This document shows, in pieces, positions 8,851-19,069 of a stretch of 64,000 nt of DNA; position 1 is the stretch's first letter, and every line of letters starts with the position of its first letter. The stretch covers positions 62,001 through 126,000 of the forward strand of contig NZ_MEJH01000009.1 of NCBI RefSeq assembly GCF_001953635.1, given 5' to 3'. The stretch is from Alteromonas abrolhosensis. Its GTDB lineage: Bacteria; Pseudomonadota; Gammaproteobacteria; Enterobacterales; Alteromonadaceae. Made by a program: the position numbers and the translations under genes. The notes beneath the pieces are model-generated. The model was not told where the DNA came from. It was given only the letters and a program-made list of their open reading frames with translations, and made no database searches.

Positions 8851-9975
8851 TTAACGTCGATATTCTGGTGGTATTGGCAAATCTCGTTTGAGCGGCTTAG
8901 GTCGCTTGCCCTTCCCTGCTCTATGCGCTTTTAACTGGTAAACGTGAGCTAGCACCTGGGCTACAGCCATAAATAACGCATTAGGGATCTCATCGTCCAC
9001 TTCAGTGGAGTAGAAAATGGCCCGGGCAAGCATGGGAGAAGGGATCAGCGGCACGTCATTAGCGGTAGCAATTTTTCTAATATGCATGGCAAGTTCATCA
9101 GCCCCTTTCGCGACCACAACGGGTGCCCTCACTCCCTTCTCATCATACTTGATAGCAACCGAGAAATGGGTCGGGTTAGTCACTACTACGTCTGCTTGTG
9201 GTACTTCCTGCATCATGCGCTTTGTTGCCGCCTGATATTGTAAGCGGCGAATACGACCTTTAACCATGGGGTCGCCTTCCGCATTTTTCCGTTCGTCTTT
9301 TACCTCTTGCTTGGTCATTTTCATTTCTTTGTTGTGCTTATACATCTGATAAGGCACATCGATAAGCGCAATAGGGATCATTCCGCACACCAAAATAAGA
9401 AACGCCCATTTGAGCATGTCGAGAGCGTGAAAGATATTTCCCGGATAAAGCTCCATATCTAAATGCAGCGCTTCATCTTCAAAGAACAATAGTGCCCCAA
9501 TGGCCATGCCGATAATGACTACAACTTTCGCAATAGACTTAAGTAACTCTACCAAGCCGTTCATGCCAAACATGCGTTTGAAGCCTTGGATAGGGCTCAT
9601 TTTTGAACCCTTAGGTTTTGCACCTTCCCACGTAAAGTTAAAGCCGCCAAGCGCAATAGAACCATAGATACCCGCGATCATTGCTACGACCATGTAGAGC
9701 ACAACGGCAGGGCCTACTGCAGAAAAAGCTTCACCCCAAGCACCGAACATATGGGTGATATCGTAGGTTTCATCACGAGAGAGAGTAAACATTCGCTGGG
9801 TAAGTTTAAAAACAGATTCAGCAATCCACCCGCCTACTAATAAAAACATAAAGGCGCTGACAATAAGCACTAAAGTTGTGGATAGTTCACGGGAACGGGC
9901 TAGCTGCCCCTTTTTTCGGGCATCTTCGAGTTTTTTCCCCGTGGGGTCTTCTGTTTTTTCGCTTGAATCTGCCAT
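8851..9975 (-). CDS. flhB: Flagellar export switch protein FlhB
   Basis: Inner-membrane export gate protein that switches substrate specificity from rod/hook to filament proteins. Its 374 residues start MADSSEKTEDPTGKKLEDAR, followed by four hydrophobic segments and a cytoplasmic tail. The self-cleavage motif is present as VVVTNPTHFSVAIKYD (NPTH). The gene closes the fliLMNOPQR-flhB run, 6 bases after fliR, and a hairpin follows it. The tail ends in a basic, proline-rich stretch. Confidence 0.96.
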   Translation of the reverse strand: MADSSEKTEDPTGKKLEDARKKGQLARSRELSTTLVLIVSAFMFLLVGGWIAESVFKLTQRMFTLSRDETYDITHMFGAWGEAFSAVGPAVVLYMVVAMIAGIYGSIALGGFNFTWEGAKPKGSKMSPIQGFKRMFGMNGLVELLKSIAKVVVIIGMAIGALLFFEDEALHLDMELYPGNIFHALDMLKWAFLILVCGMIPIALIDVPYQMYKHNKEMKMTKQEVKDERKNAEGDPMVKGRIRRLQYQAATKRMMQEVPQADVVVTNPTHFSVAIKYDEKGVRAPVVVAKGADELAMHIRKIATANDVPLIPSPMLARAIFYSTEVDDEIPNALFMAVAQVLAHVYQLKAHRAGKGKRPKPLKRDLPIPPEYRR

Positions 9976-9981
9976 TTTGTC

Positions 9982-10761
9982 CTAACCACAAATATTCAAT
10001 AGTTCACACATAAACTGTTCGGCTCTAAACCATTGAGTTTCAAAGTGTGCAGTAAAGTTATCTAGTGTTATCCAAATAATTAGCAGCCCCATTACCTGAG
10101 CAATAGAAAAGCCGATACTGAATATGTTTAGCTGTGGCGCAGCTTTTGTCATTACACCAAACGCCAAATTCACAATGAGTAGCGATACAATGGGTGCCAA
10201 TGAGAGCGTAATAGCCGAGATAAACATCCAGCCTCCCCAATGTGCAATGTCGCGGAACTGTTCACCTGTCCACCATGCTTCGCCTATGGGAAATGCTTCA
10301 AAGCTCATTACTATCATTTGGATCATGGACAAATGCCCATCCAAAGTCCAAAACAACAAAGTCGCCAATATCAGATAAAACTGACCTACCGCCGGCACGT
10401 TAATACCATTGACTGGGTCAACAATAGACGCAAAGCCCAAACCGGTTTGCATTGCTATAACTTGGCCAGCAAGCACAAAGGTATTGAGCACCATCATTGA
10501 AATAAAACCAATAGCAATGCCTATTAGCAACTGCTGAATAACAATTAAGAATGTGCCCACATCCACTAAATTTTCTATGGGTGACGGGGGAACCACCGGC
10601 ATGATAATCAGTGTCAGCATTACGCCTAACAGCGCTCTCACCTGCGGTGGTATTGACTTGGCACTAAGTCCAATCATGGCCACAAACAAGCCGCTAATGC
10701 GCATAAACGGCAGCAGCATGTCCGCAAGAAATTGATTGATGGTCGCGAGTTCGACTTCCAC
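9982..10761 (-). CDS. fliR: Flagellar export gate protein FliR
   Basis: 259-residue membrane protein of the export gate, built almost wholly of hydrophobic segments. Family features include the FMRISGLFVAMIGLSAKSIP start region, GLGFASIVDP and NLAFGVMTKAAPQLNIFSIG. It begins with GTG, 12 bases after fliQ, and ends 6 bases before flhB. Confidence 0.95.
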   Translation of the reverse strand: MEVELATINQFLADMLLPFMRISGLFVAMIGLSAKSIPPQVRALLGVMLTLIIMPVVPPSPIENLVDVGTFLIVIQQLLIGIAIGFISMMVLNTFVLAGQVIAMQTGLGFASIVDPVNGINVPAVGQFYLILATLLFWTLDGHLSMIQMIVMSFEAFPIGEAWWTGEQFRDIAHWGGWMFISAITLSLAPIVSLLIVNLAFGVMTKAAPQLNIFSIGFSIAQVMGLLIIWITLDNFTAHFETQWFRAEQFMCELLNICG

Positions 10762-10773
10762 AGTTTTAGCCTT

Positions 10774-11043
10774 CTATCCCACAACCTGCGGGATCATATC
10801 AACCATTCTGAAAGTAAAGTCCATAAGCTGTTGCACTAACCAGTTTCCTCCCCAACTCAATGCGAGAAGCGTAACAAGCAAGCGCGGTAAGAAGCTCATG
10901 GTTTGTTCGTTTATACTGGTAGCGGCCTGAAATACAGCGACGACTAAGCCCACGATCAAGCTTGGAACAATGACCGCAGATACCAACACGATAACCATGA
11001 ACATGGCTTCCCGGAGTATTTCTACAAAGACTTCTGGTGACAT
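10774..11043 (-). CDS. fliQ: Flagellar export gate protein FliQ
   Basis: 89-residue, two-helix membrane protein of the export gate. The start chosen is the ATG at 11043 (MSPEVFVEILREAMF), which matches the family; an upstream in-frame start would run into fliP coding sequence. Helix one is VIVLVSAVIVPSLIVGLVVA; helix two is LLVTLLALSWGGNWLV. It lies between fliP and fliR with short gaps. Confidence 0.95.
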   Translation of the reverse strand: MSPEVFVEILREAMFMVIVLVSAVIVPSLIVGLVVAVFQAATSINEQTMSFLPRLLVTLLALSWGGNWLVQQLMDFTFRMVDMIPQVVG

Positions 11044-11051
11044 AAGCCCTC

Positions 11052-11807
11052 CTAGACGCCCATACCGAAACTGGTCGCCAACGTACCGAATATCAGGTTC
11101 CAACCATCAACTAACACGAACAACATGAGTTTAAACGGCAAGGATACAATCATAGGTGAAAGCATCATCATACCCATGGCCATCAATATAGACGCTACCA
11201 CCAAGTCAATGATGAGAAAGGGAATAAATAGCATAAAACCAATTTGAAACGCGGTTTTAAGTTCACTGGTTACAAAAGCCGGAATAAGGATGGTTAGCGG
11301 TACTTCATTGGTATCGGCGTATTTTCCTTCATCTCCGGCTATCCGTACAAAAGTTTCTAGGTCTTTAACCCGTGTTTGCGAAAGCATAAACGCGCGCATG
11401 GGGCCTTTGGCTTGCTCAAGAGCGTCTAAGCTGGTGAGCTGCTCGTTAAGATAAGGCTGCAGAGCCCGCTCATTCACCTCTTCAAATACCGGCGCCATAA
11501 TAAACATAGAAAGGAATAAGCTTACGCCAATTAGTATCTGGTTTGACGGTGATTGCTGTAAGCCAATCGCCTGACGCAGAATAGACAACACCACAATAAT
11601 ACGCGTGAAAGAGGTCATCATCATGATAAACGCAGGAATAAGGCTTAGCGCTGTCATGATAAATAGCGCTTGAAGCGTCATCGTGTAGTCTTGAGAACCA
11701 TCTTGATTGGTCGTAACCGTTACTGCGGAAATTCCCTGCTGAGCATAGGCGGGCTCAACAAGAAGTAATAAGGGCAGTATTAAAAGTAGCCAGGCAAACT
11801 TACGCAT
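11052..11807 (-). CDS. fliP: Flagellar export gate protein FliP
   Basis: 251-residue export gate protein with a cleavable signal peptide ([18 protein letters not shown]), then the FliP core: [39 protein letters not shown] and the C-terminal [20 protein letters not shown]. The ATG overlaps the end of fliO by 8 bases. Confidence 0.96.
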   Translation of the reverse strand: MRKFAWLLLILPLLLLVEPAYAQQGISAVTVTTNQDGSQDYTMTLQALFIMTALSLIPAFIMMMTSFTRIIVVLSILRQAIGLQQSPSNQILIGVSLFLSMFIMAPVFEEVNERALQPYLNEQLTSLDALEQAKGPMRAFMLSQTRVKDLETFVRIAGDEGKYADTNEVPLTILIPAFVTSELKTAFQIGFMLFIPFLIIDLVVASILMAMGMMMLSPMIVSLPFKLMLFVLVDGWNLIFGTLATSFGMGV

Positions 11808-12252
11808 CTCTCGACTCTTCCTTTGTTTTATTCTTTTCTATGTTGGGATTGAGCTTTTCCGCCATGGCAGCAACGAGCTTTTGTTTAAACGCATCGGCGC
11901 CATTTTGCTGCTCGCCTGTGGTTTTGTTCACACCTTTCACAGGCACATCGAGATTCTTATCCAATTTGCTTAAATGAGAGATGTTGTGGCTGGTAACACC
12001 AATGAGATGCTGCTCTTCACCCACCTGAATCACCATAATTTTTTCTTTCGTGCCAACAACCATGCTGGCAGCCACCTTCATTTGGTTTCCTCCCATCGCA
12101 GTGACATTAACTCGACGCAGCACATAAGCCAGGGCGAAAATGACGCCAACGACGACGAGCAAGGATAGGAAAATTGACAGTACCGACGTGGGATTGGTGA
12201 TTGATTGCGTCGACTGTGCGACGGCTATCTGGCTAAATAAAAGGGGCAGCAT
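11800..12252 (-). CDS. fliO: Flagellar assembly protein FliO
   Basis: Small membrane protein that helps build the FliP ring. The chosen start is the ATG at 12252 (150 residues): AAGGGG lies 8 bases upstream, and the resulting N-terminus [14 protein letters not shown] looks like a signal peptide. A longer frame would overlap the end of fliN. One strong membrane segment follows ([20 protein letters not shown]), then a soluble tail with [20 protein letters not shown], typical of FliO. The gene ends inside the start of fliP. Confidence 0.9.
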   Translation of the reverse strand: MLPLLFSQIAVAQSTQSITNPTSVLSIFLSLLVVVGVIFALAYVLRRVNVTAMGGNQMKVAASMVVGTKEKIMVIQVGEEQHLIGVTSHNISHLSKLDKNLDVPVKGVNKTTGEQQNGADAFKQKLVAAMAEKLNPNIEKNKTKEESRDA

Positions 12253-12280
12253 TGCGCAACCCCTTAGTTTATAAGAAGTT

Positions 12281-12688
12281 TTATCTGAGCTTCTTGATTC
12301 TCTCAATTTGACTAATAACATCCGTTAATCGAATACCGAATTTGTCGTTGACCACTACTACTTCTCCATGAGCAATCAACGTGCCATTAACTAATACATC
12401 TAGTGGCTCACCGGCAACACGATCCAGCTCCACCACAGAACCCTGGTTCAACTGTAGCAGATTTCGGATACTTATTTGACTACGACCTACTTCCATCGAA
12501 ATAGTCACAGGAATATCTAGAATTGTATCTAGCTTTTTCTTTTCTTCTTGCGTAATCGGCGCGTCGTCAGTTAATTCGTCAAGTTCAGCAACTTGTACGT
12601 CTTCGTTATCGCCAGCCTCTTGTTCCGCTTCAGATTCGGCTTGTTCGGCCATTGCCGCTGCCCAATCGTCCATACCGTCTTCACTCAT
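12281..12688 (-). CDS. fliN: Flagellar motor switch protein FliN
   Basis: C-ring switch subunit of 135 residues. An acidic N-terminal third is followed by the SpoA/FliN domain: DIPVTISMEVGRSQISIRNL, QGSVVELDRVAGEPLDVLVN and GEVVVVNDKFGIRLTDV. It lies 17 bases after fliM and 28 bases before the chosen fliO start. Confidence 0.96.
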   Translation of the reverse strand: MSEDGMDDWAAAMAEQAESEAEQEAGDNEDVQVAELDELTDDAPITQEEKKKLDTILDIPVTISMEVGRSQISIRNLLQLNQGSVVELDRVAGEPLDVLVNGTLIAHGEVVVVNDKFGIRLTDVISQIERIKKLR

Positions 12689-12705
12689 GGGAACTCCCCT
12701 CTACC

Positions 12706-13764
12706 TTACAGGTCTTCTTCGAGTACTTGCAGTTCTGCGTCATTATCAATAATGCGCCCACCGCGGGTTAATAACTGTAGCTCAGACTTCACTGAAGTCG
12801 GTCTTGCAATTTTCTCTACGATTTTCAGTGCCAGATTATCGCGGCTGCGACCTAACTTAGCCCTGAACGTGGGTAAATCTTCAATTAATACTGTGATGGT
12901 TTCTGGCATCTCCACAGGGATGATATCGCCAGGTTTAAACTCCATCACATCGCGAAGTGGTACATCAACGTCTAGCATGTGCGTGGTTAACGCTACTTTA
13001 ACGTCCATGATTTCATCGCGAAGGGCCTTACTCCAGCGTAAGTCCGTATCTTCTTTATCGCTTTGAACACCCGCATCAAGCAGTTCGCGAATGGGTTCTA
13101 GCATTGAGTATGGCAACGACACGTGGAAGTCGCCACCGCCTCCGTCCAGCTCGATATGGAACGAGCTGATGACCACCACCTCGGTCGGGCTCACAATGTT
13201 CGCCATCGCAGGGTTTACTTCTGAGTCCAAATATTCAAACGACACATCCATGACCGGTGCCCATGCTTCTTTATAATCTTCAAAGATTATTTTAAGCAGC
13301 ATCTGGATAATACGGCGCTCCGTTGGCGTAAACTCCCGGCCTTCAATTTTCGCATGATAGCGACCATCGCCACCAAAGAAGTTGTCCACCAAAATGAACA
13401 CCAAACGGGCTTCCATGGTAATTAGCCCCGTACCTTTAAGCGGACGGAAACGCACCATGTTCAGACTCGTTGGTACGAATAATGTGTGTATGTATTCACC
13501 AAACTTAATCATCTGAATACCGTTAATCGATACTTCAGCTGAGCGGCGCATCATATTGAACAAACTCACACGCATGTGGCGCGCAAAACGTTCATTCACG
13601 ATTTCCAGAGTAGGCATACGCCCACGAACAATTCTGTCTTGCGAGGAGAAGTCGTACTCGAGCGTAGAAGCATCAGAGTCGCTACCGCCGACCTCATCTT
13701 CTTCTACATCATCTACCCCGTGTAATAGGGCATCGATTTCATCTTGAGATAATAAATCACTCAC
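12706..13764 (-). CDS. fliM: Flagellar motor switch protein FliM
   Basis: C-ring subunit that binds CheY-P. The 352 residues begin MSDLLSQDEIDALLHG, the conserved CheY-P binding peptide, from a GTG start. The middle domain follows (RMPTLEIVNERFARHMRVSL; VRFRPLKGTGLITMEARLVF; DNFFGGDGR), then a C-terminal SpoA-like domain (MEFKPGDIIPVEMPETITV). Length is normal. It is second in the fliL-to-flhB run. Confidence 0.96.
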   Translation of the reverse strand: MSDLLSQDEIDALLHGVDDVEEDEVGGSDSDASTLEYDFSSQDRIVRGRMPTLEIVNERFARHMRVSLFNMMRRSAEVSINGIQMIKFGEYIHTLFVPTSLNMVRFRPLKGTGLITMEARLVFILVDNFFGGDGRYHAKIEGREFTPTERRIIQMLLKIIFEDYKEAWAPVMDVSFEYLDSEVNPAMANIVSPTEVVVISSFHIELDGGGGDFHVSLPYSMLEPIRELLDAGVQSDKEDTDLRWSKALRDEIMDVKVALTTHMLDVDVPLRDVMEFKPGDIIPVEMPETITVLIEDLPTFRAKLGRSRDNLALKIVEKIARPTSVKSELQLLTRGGRIIDNDAELQVLEEDL

Positions 13765-13791
13765 CGTCTTCTACCTTACCTAGTCGATGCA

Positions 13792-14331
13792 TTACTGCAT
13801 GACGAACCCAGTAAACAGTACGCGCTCAACAACATCGCTGCCCGTAATGTCTTTTAATGCTTTTTGCACTTCAGTTACCGCCTGTTCTCGAAGCTCAATT
13901 TTGCCTGCTTCGGTAACTAGGTCGTCTGCATTTGACATACTAAATGCTTGTAGCAAAGTGCCTTCAATCAGCGGAATGTGCGTTTTAGCTAACTCTTCAT
14001 TGTCAGAGCCACGCACAAGTAATTGCACTTTAATCTGAACCAGTCTGTCTCGCCCTGCGCCAGGCACGTTAAAAACAAACGGTCTTGGCATGGCAACATA
14101 GAGTGCAGTCCCCATTTCAGCTTTCCCTGCAGCCGATGCCGGTGTGCTCGCAGCTGCCGCTGCAGCGTCAGTTTCAGCAAGTTGTTCGGCTGCTGGCTCA
14201 TCGCCGCCTGTAAACAATAAGAAATAGGCAGCTGCTCCGCCTCCTAAAAGAACCACAGCGATAATGATGATCAACATCATTTTGCCTTTCTTTTTACCGC
14301 CTTCTTCTACTTGTAATTCTTCATCAGCCAT
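13792..14331 (-). CDS. fliL: Flagellar basal body protein FliL
   Basis: Single-pass inner-membrane protein that associates with the stator. The 179 residues carry a lysine-rich cytoplasmic start, one membrane segment (MMLIIIIAVVLLGGGAAAYF), an Ala/Ser-rich linker and the periplasmic domain with ALYVAMPRPFVFNVPG and VQIKVQLLVRGSD. It is first in the fliLMNOPQR-flhB run. No convincing sigma54 site was seen in its 228-base upstream gap. Confidence 0.93.
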   Translation of the reverse strand: MADEELQVEEGGKKKGKMMLIIIIAVVLLGGGAAAYFLLFTGGDEPAAEQLAETDAAAAAASTPASAAGKAEMGTALYVAMPRPFVFNVPGAGRDRLVQIKVQLLVRGSDNEELAKTHIPLIEGTLLQAFSMSNADDLVTEAGKIELREQAVTEVQKALKDITGSDVVERVLFTGFVMQ

Positions 14332-14380
14332 GTGTAACTCGTCAGTAATGCTCGGAAAAAACGTATTATCAAGGTTCCGT

Positions 14381-14399
14381 CAAAAATGGCAATGCCATT
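14381..14399 (-). terminator. Weak hairpin after fliK
   Basis: AATGGC/GCCATT (14385-14399) forms a 6-bp stem with a 3-base loop. Read on the minus strand it is followed by TTTT. It lies between fliK and fliL and could weakly end fliK transcripts; the stem is short. Confidence 0.3.
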
Positions 14400-14559
14400 A
14401 TTTGAGTTCGACAATATGAGCACTGTTAATTTACGCGTTTTACCGCTCTCAATTCCCAGTTAGTATCTCTTATTGCTTGTTCCCTCTTAACTCCAAACAT
14501 AGCAGCGTTTAAGTATTCTCTCTATGCCACCTATTGGTAATTATTTGCGCGAAGTAAGC

Positions 14560-16866
14560 CTACGCGTAAAAGTCTATGCCGCCCTTGTCCGCACGCGAAA
14601 TCGATTGCTCTATAACACGCATACCATCTGTGTCGTCTAAACCGTCATTTTCTCCACGATTTCCGGCTCCCTGACCTTGGTGACTATCTCCTGCAAGTTG
14701 CTGGCCATTATCTTGACCTGAGGAATTATCTTTCCTCACTTGAGCATCGCCTAATTCAATACCTTGCTCTGAAAGCATATCCCGTAATTTAGGCATAGCG
14801 TCAGCCAGTGCCTCTTTGGCTTGTTGCGACTGCACTACAAAGCTCACGCTAGCAGCGTCGCCCGCCACATTTACTCTCACTTGCATACTGCCAAGTTCAG
14901 GTGGGTCTAAGCGTATTTCAGCCATGGTATTTCGCGCATTAACCATCCAGCGAATTTTCTCACCAAGCTGCTGCTGACCATCGCTCTTGTGAATATTCAC
15001 CGCTTTATCAAAACCTTCAAACGCTTGTTGAGTTTTTGACGCTTCAGCGCGAAGCTGAGAATTCTCCTGCATTACCGATTCAGTTTGATTGACCAATCCC
15101 GCAATAGCATGTTGAGCACTTGCTTGGGTTTGCGTCATCAAATTTAAAAATTGACTAGCTTGACTGTCCACTCTCGCAGTCATCGAAGCAACCACATCAA
15201 CGCTTAAGGCGGCATCTTTTGCTGCATCGGCCACAATAGCTGACAAATCAATACCTGGCTCCCTGCCTTGCTGCACTTGTTGCTGGAACTCATTAATACC
15301 AGCGATAATGTTAGCTTTCACCGCTTGTTGCTGCCCACCGCTAGGCATAGCCGCGACTACACGCTCTGCAAACGCTTCCGTTGCCTTTTGCGCGCTTTGC
15401 GGCGATAGCTCACTTATCGCTGTAAGCAGGTCGCTTGAAATTTCTGTGGCGCGTAAAGAATCAAGTACCTTGGTTGACTCGCTGCTACCTTCAACTTTAG
15501 GTAGCTCATCAGACGGCGTTGACTTAGAGGCGCTTGAAGTTGCTGCATTTGCCGCAACAGCTGCCTCTGAGGTTAATTCAGCCAGTAATTCTTGAGCTTG
15601 GGCGAGATTGTCATCAAGAGACTCTGTCTGCACATCGTTTAGCTCATCTGCTAGTAGACTTAAAACAAGTGATTCATCGGCGGATTTTTTGCTGCTTTCA
15701 GATTCGCCGTTTAACGTTTCTAACATTCCGCTAAGTGCGCTTTCGGCTTTAGCATCCGCTACTAACCCTTGTTCTGAACTTTCTGTGTTCTCAGTCTGCA
15801 TTAGCTTAGCTATTAACGTTGAAAGCTCGTTGTCACTCTGTGCTTTATTGTCTGAACTAGCATTAATCTCAGCTAGAGCATTTGAAAGCGCATTGTTCGC
15901 ATCGCTATCGCTTCCACTCTGTTGGTTGTCCGAATTGGCGCCAAGAAGAAGTGAAGTTAACGCGCTGAGTGTTTGCTGCGCCTCAGACGACAAGGATTCA
16001 TTAGCTATTTCACCGTCATTGTTAATGCTAAGTTGCGACAACAAATGAGCCATAACAGATGGCACATCGCTAGCGTCCACATCCTCCGGAAGCTTCCAAA
16101 GCTTTCCGCTTTCTTTAACAGAAACCACATCAACTGTTTCATCTGCCACTTCAGAGATGCTTTTGTCTTGTCTGGTGTCTGCATTACTTGAAGACTCATC
16201 ACCTTTTCCAAAACGGTTGGCTATGGTCTCAACATATGCAACCCAGTCTTGCTCACCATCATCTTTACTAGGCTTTCCGTCTGGCGTGCCAGGTGAGGTG
16301 ATAACACCAGCTTCGGTATCTTTTTTGCCACCTTCGCCAATCACAAACTGAGTGTCGGTTACGCCTTTTTGCTCCACGGCACCTTCAGCATCATCAATGG
16401 CCAAATTGGTATTTTCTTCACCGTCAGTCGTGGGCTGCGTTGTTGTTGCTGAGTCTTGTGCAACCTCTCGTGTTCCAAGCGTTTCGTTTTCTTCTAGATT
16501 CGCGTTATGAGGGGAAGCTTCAGACTCAGCTGGAATATCTGTCACTTCGTCACGTACAGGTAAATCCGTATGCCCGGCGTCGCGGTCTTTGCCATTTTTC
16601 ATCGTTTCACTGGAAACTGATGAATTAGCAGACGTGCTGTTTGATCGGTTTGTCACGCGCGATTGAGAGTTCAGCGTTTCTTTGTCATTCAGAACGAAAT
16701 CTGGCTTGCTTGATTTCGCTTCTTGATAAAGTCGATTAAATGCTTGGTTATTTTCACTGCCCGTCTCTTGCTGGCTGCCAATTCCTGTTCCAACGGCTTT
16801 AGCCGTACCAGAAGCAGAAAAAGGTAATGCGGCAATGTCTGTTTTATGTGCGGCAACTTGTTGCAT
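14560..16866 (-). CDS. fliK: Flagellar hook-length control protein FliK
   Basis: Secreted ruler that sets hook length and triggers the FlhB switch. At 768 residues it is much longer than the roughly 400-residue enterobacterial protein. Most of the chain is an acidic Ser/Asn/Glu-rich, low-complexity region; the conserved C-terminal hook domain is near residues 640-730 (WMVNARNTMAEIRLDPPELG; QVRVNVAGDAASVSFVVQSQ; DMLSEQGIELGDAQVRK). A good sigma54 site lies about 300 bases upstream. Confidence 0.9.
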   Translation of the reverse strand: MQQVAAHKTDIAALPFSASGTAKAVGTGIGSQQETGSENNQAFNRLYQEAKSSKPDFVLNDKETLNSQSRVTNRSNSTSANSSVSSETMKNGKDRDAGHTDLPVRDEVTDIPAESEASPHNANLEENETLGTREVAQDSATTTQPTTDGEENTNLAIDDAEGAVEQKGVTDTQFVIGEGGKKDTEAGVITSPGTPDGKPSKDDGEQDWVAYVETIANRFGKGDESSSNADTRQDKSISEVADETVDVVSVKESGKLWKLPEDVDASDVPSVMAHLLSQLSINNDGEIANESLSSEAQQTLSALTSLLLGANSDNQQSGSDSDANNALSNALAEINASSDNKAQSDNELSTLIAKLMQTENTESSEQGLVADAKAESALSGMLETLNGESESSKKSADESLVLSLLADELNDVQTESLDDNLAQAQELLAELTSEAAVAANAATSSASKSTPSDELPKVEGSSESTKVLDSLRATEISSDLLTAISELSPQSAQKATEAFAERVVAAMPSGGQQQAVKANIIAGINEFQQQVQQGREPGIDLSAIVADAAKDAALSVDVVASMTARVDSQASQFLNLMTQTQASAQHAIAGLVNQTESVMQENSQLRAEASKTQQAFEGFDKAVNIHKSDGQQQLGEKIRWMVNARNTMAEIRLDPPELGSMQVRVNVAGDAASVSFVVQSQQAKEALADAMPKLRDMLSEQGIELGDAQVRKDNSSGQDNGQQLAGDSHQGQGAGNRGENDGLDDTDGMRVIEQSISRADKGGIDFYA

Positions 16867-17174
16867 ATTGTCCTACCGTCCTACATTTAACTCGTTCTTC
16901 ACCAAGAAGACGTAATATGATGCGAGAAATCCACTTGGCTTTTCGTAACAAAACTCGAAGCAAGTTCATCGCAACCCCATCAACGCTTACTTACATTACA
17001 ATCACTTAGTCTTACTTGGATAGCGTGTTTAGCTATTGTTTTGCATTACGGTCTTTGGTCTTTTTCACTGAGTTTCTCACGCTACACTATGTATAGAAAA
17101 ACAAAGAAAAGGTGGTTAACCGTAATTGCCATTGCAAAGTAATTACGTCGCGTTGATACAATTTGTAATGAGTT

Positions 17175-17191
17175 TTGCAAGGGTCGAGCCA
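17175..17191 (-). promoter_or_regulatory. Sigma54 promoter upstream of fliK
   Basis: The minus strand reads TGGCTCGACCCTTGCAA: GG and GC are exactly 10 bases apart, with only CA to CT differing from the TGGCAC half and a perfect TTGCA half. It lies just after the fliJ stop on the coding strand. Confidence 0.72.
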
Positions 17192-17209
17192 AAGTGACAG
17201 GGGCTCGAC
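17183..17209. repeat. Inverted repeat overlapping the fliK promoter
   Basis: GTCGAGCC (17183-17190) and GGCTCGAC (17202-17209) form a perfect 8-base inverted repeat with an 11-base loop, starting 4 bases before the -24 element. On the minus strand it is followed by CCCTTGC rather than T residues, so it is a poor intrinsic terminator. It may be a binding site or an RNA hairpin ending the fliJ message. Confidence 0.5.
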
Positions 17210-17215
17210 TAATTA

Positions 17216-17662
17216 TCAGAATGGTGAGCGTTTTGCTCTGAAGAATCGTTGGGTAGCAAACTCGTCCATCATTGCCTGCTCGGCTTTTGCTTCTTTTTTT
17301 TGAACTGCTAACTTCTTTTTATCTAGCAGCAAAGTAACAGCTTTAACTTTTTGCTGTTGCTTTAACCACATTTGCTTGCGTTGGTCCGCTGCCATTTGCG
17401 CACGGGCAATCACTTGCATCTGCTGTTCACACGCTTTGTCCAACTTTCCAACAAAGGATAAATGCTGCTGATAATAGGTGGCGGTAACACCCGCTTTACC
17501 GGTTTGTTGAATACCTTTTATGTAGTCAATGCGGTACTGCTCAAGACTAGTTAGCTTTTGCTTTTGCTGATTAACGTTCAGTTGAGCCTGCTGATAGAAG
17601 CAGGCTTCTCGCTGCTCTTTTTCGTGCTCGAACTCGGCTAAACGTTCTAGTTGTTTAGACAT
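17216..17662 (-). CDS. fliJ: Flagellar export chaperone FliJ
   Basis: 148-residue, highly helical, Gln/Lys-rich coiled-coil protein, the cytoplasmic stalk component of the export ATPase complex. Sequence identity in this family is low. The call rests on size, coiled-coil character (QQAQLNVNQQKQKLTSLEQY) and position directly after fliI. Confidence 0.88.
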   Translation of the reverse strand: MSKQLERLAEFEHEKEQREACFYQQAQLNVNQQKQKLTSLEQYRIDYIKGIQQTGKAGVTATYYQQHLSFVGKLDKACEQQMQVIARAQMAADQRKQMWLKQQQKVKAVTLLLDKKKLAVQKKEAKAEQAMMDEFATQRFFRAKRSPF

Positions 17663-17734
17663 TTTGCGCTACCTTAAAAACCGTGGATGAGAGTGTGATA
17701 AGCAATAACCACATTTTATCTGCGGCGATACACA

Positions 17735-19069
17735 TTAGCCTTGCCCCAAGCCTTTCGCCAATGCAGCCATGCCCTCTAAGCTTTCGTCGTAAGGTAATAC
17801 CTGCTTCATTCCTTGTTGTAAGAAAGCATTAATTGCGGGTTCCGCGCGGATAGCTAAATCAATACGTGGGTCAGATCCCTTTGCGTATGCGCCTATAGAA
17901 ATAAGATCTTGGTTTTGTTTGTAGTTTGAATAAACCTGACGAATTCGGCGCGCCATCAGTTGATGCTCGTCACTCACCACCATGGGCATTACACGGCTTA
18001 TTGACGCCTCAATATCGATAGCGGGGTAGTGACCGCTGTCAGCAAGTGCCCGCGACAAGACCACATGACCATCTAAGATAGCGCGGGCTGCATCGGCAAT
18101 GGGGTCTTGTAAATCGTCCCCTTCGGTTAGCACCGTATAAAAAGCCGTAATAGAGCCTTGCCGTTCGCTGCCGTTACCTGCACGTTCTACTAGTGCGGGC
18201 AGCCGAGCAAACACCGAAGGCGGATAGCCTTTTGTGGCTGGTGGCTCACCCACAGCTAATGCAATCTCACGCTGCGCCATGGCATAACGAGTTAACGAAT
18301 CGATCAGCAACAACACCTTCATGCCTTTATCGCGAAAGTATTCAGCAATCGTTACCGCAGTCTCACATCCTTTCAATCGCATTAGTGGCGATGTATCAGC
18401 TGGGGCTGCAACAACAACCGCCCGTTGGCGTTCTTCTTCTGTCAGTATTTCGTGGATAAACTCTTTTACTTCTCGGCCACGCTCACCAACGAGCCCAACC
18501 ACGACCACATCGGCTTCACAGCCCCGGGTCATCATGCCAAGCAGTACGCTTTTACCCACACCACTTCCTGCGAAAAGCCCCATACGCTGGCCTACGCCAA
18601 CCGTATTTAATGCATTGATGGCACGTACGCCAACATCCATAGGGGTATTGATTGGCCGGCGAATAAGCGGGTTCATGGGAGGACGAGTCGTTGGTGCACG
18701 GGCTTCGGCATTAATTTCGCCCAGACCGTCAAGGGGCTGACCATTGCCGTCTACTACACGACCTAGTAGTCCCATGCCCACCGGCAAACCACTTTGTCGG
18801 TTTAACGGCATCACGCGACTTCCCGGTACAATACCGCGAACCGCTTCAGTGGGCATTAAGTAAGTAATATCATCGCCAAAGCCTACTACTTCAGCTTCTA
18901 TCTCGCCTTCGATGGTTTGCACTAAACATTGACTCCCCACCGGTAGCTGACAACCCACCGCTTCAAGGGTAAGCCCTATGCCTCGGACTAATTTTCCTGC
19001 CGCTACAACAGGTGGCGATGTCACTTGTTTAGTAAGTGATTCAAAATGGGCATGCCAAGGGCTAGTCAT
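17735..19069 (-). CDS. fliI: Flagellar export ATPase FliI
   Basis: Hexameric ATPase of the flagellar type III export system, 444 residues, related to the F1 beta subunit. Visible motifs are Walker [15 protein letters not shown], the [17 protein letters not shown] segment, Walker [21 protein letters not shown], and the conserved [20 protein letters not shown]. It overlaps fliH by 8 bases and is followed by fliJ. Confidence 0.96.
   Translation of the reverse strand: MTSPWHAHFESLTKQVTSPPVVAAGKLVRGIGLTLEAVGCQLPVGSQCLVQTIEGEIEAEVVGFGDDITYLMPTEAVRGIVPGSRVMPLNRQSGLPVGMGLLGRVVDGNGQPLDGLGEINAEARAPTTRPPMNPLIRRPINTPMDVGVRAINALNTVGVGQRMGLFAGSGVGKSVLLGMMTRGCEADVVVVGLVGERGREVKEFIHEILTEEERQRAVVVAAPADTSPLMRLKGCETAVTIAEYFRDKGMKVLLLIDSLTRYAMAQREIALAVGEPPATKGYPPSVFARLPALVERAGNGSERQGSITAFYTVLTEGDDLQDPIADAARAILDGHVVLSRALADSGHYPAIDIEASISRVMPMVVSDEHQLMARRIRQVYSNYKQNQDLISIGAYAKGSDPRIDLAIRAEPAINAFLQQGMKQVLPYDESLEGMAALAKGLGQG

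Larger units (their letters stand above)
16867..17215. other. 349-base gap between fliK and fliJ
   Basis: No convincing gene was seen on either strand. It holds a sigma54 promoter for fliK at its fliJ end and an overlapping inverted repeat. The rest would be an unusually long fliK leader of about 300 bases, without an obvious small gene. Confidence 0.6.

Noticed and set aside
14332..14559. Sigma54 promoter before fliL
   Set aside because: No GG-N10-GC pair close to consensus was found.
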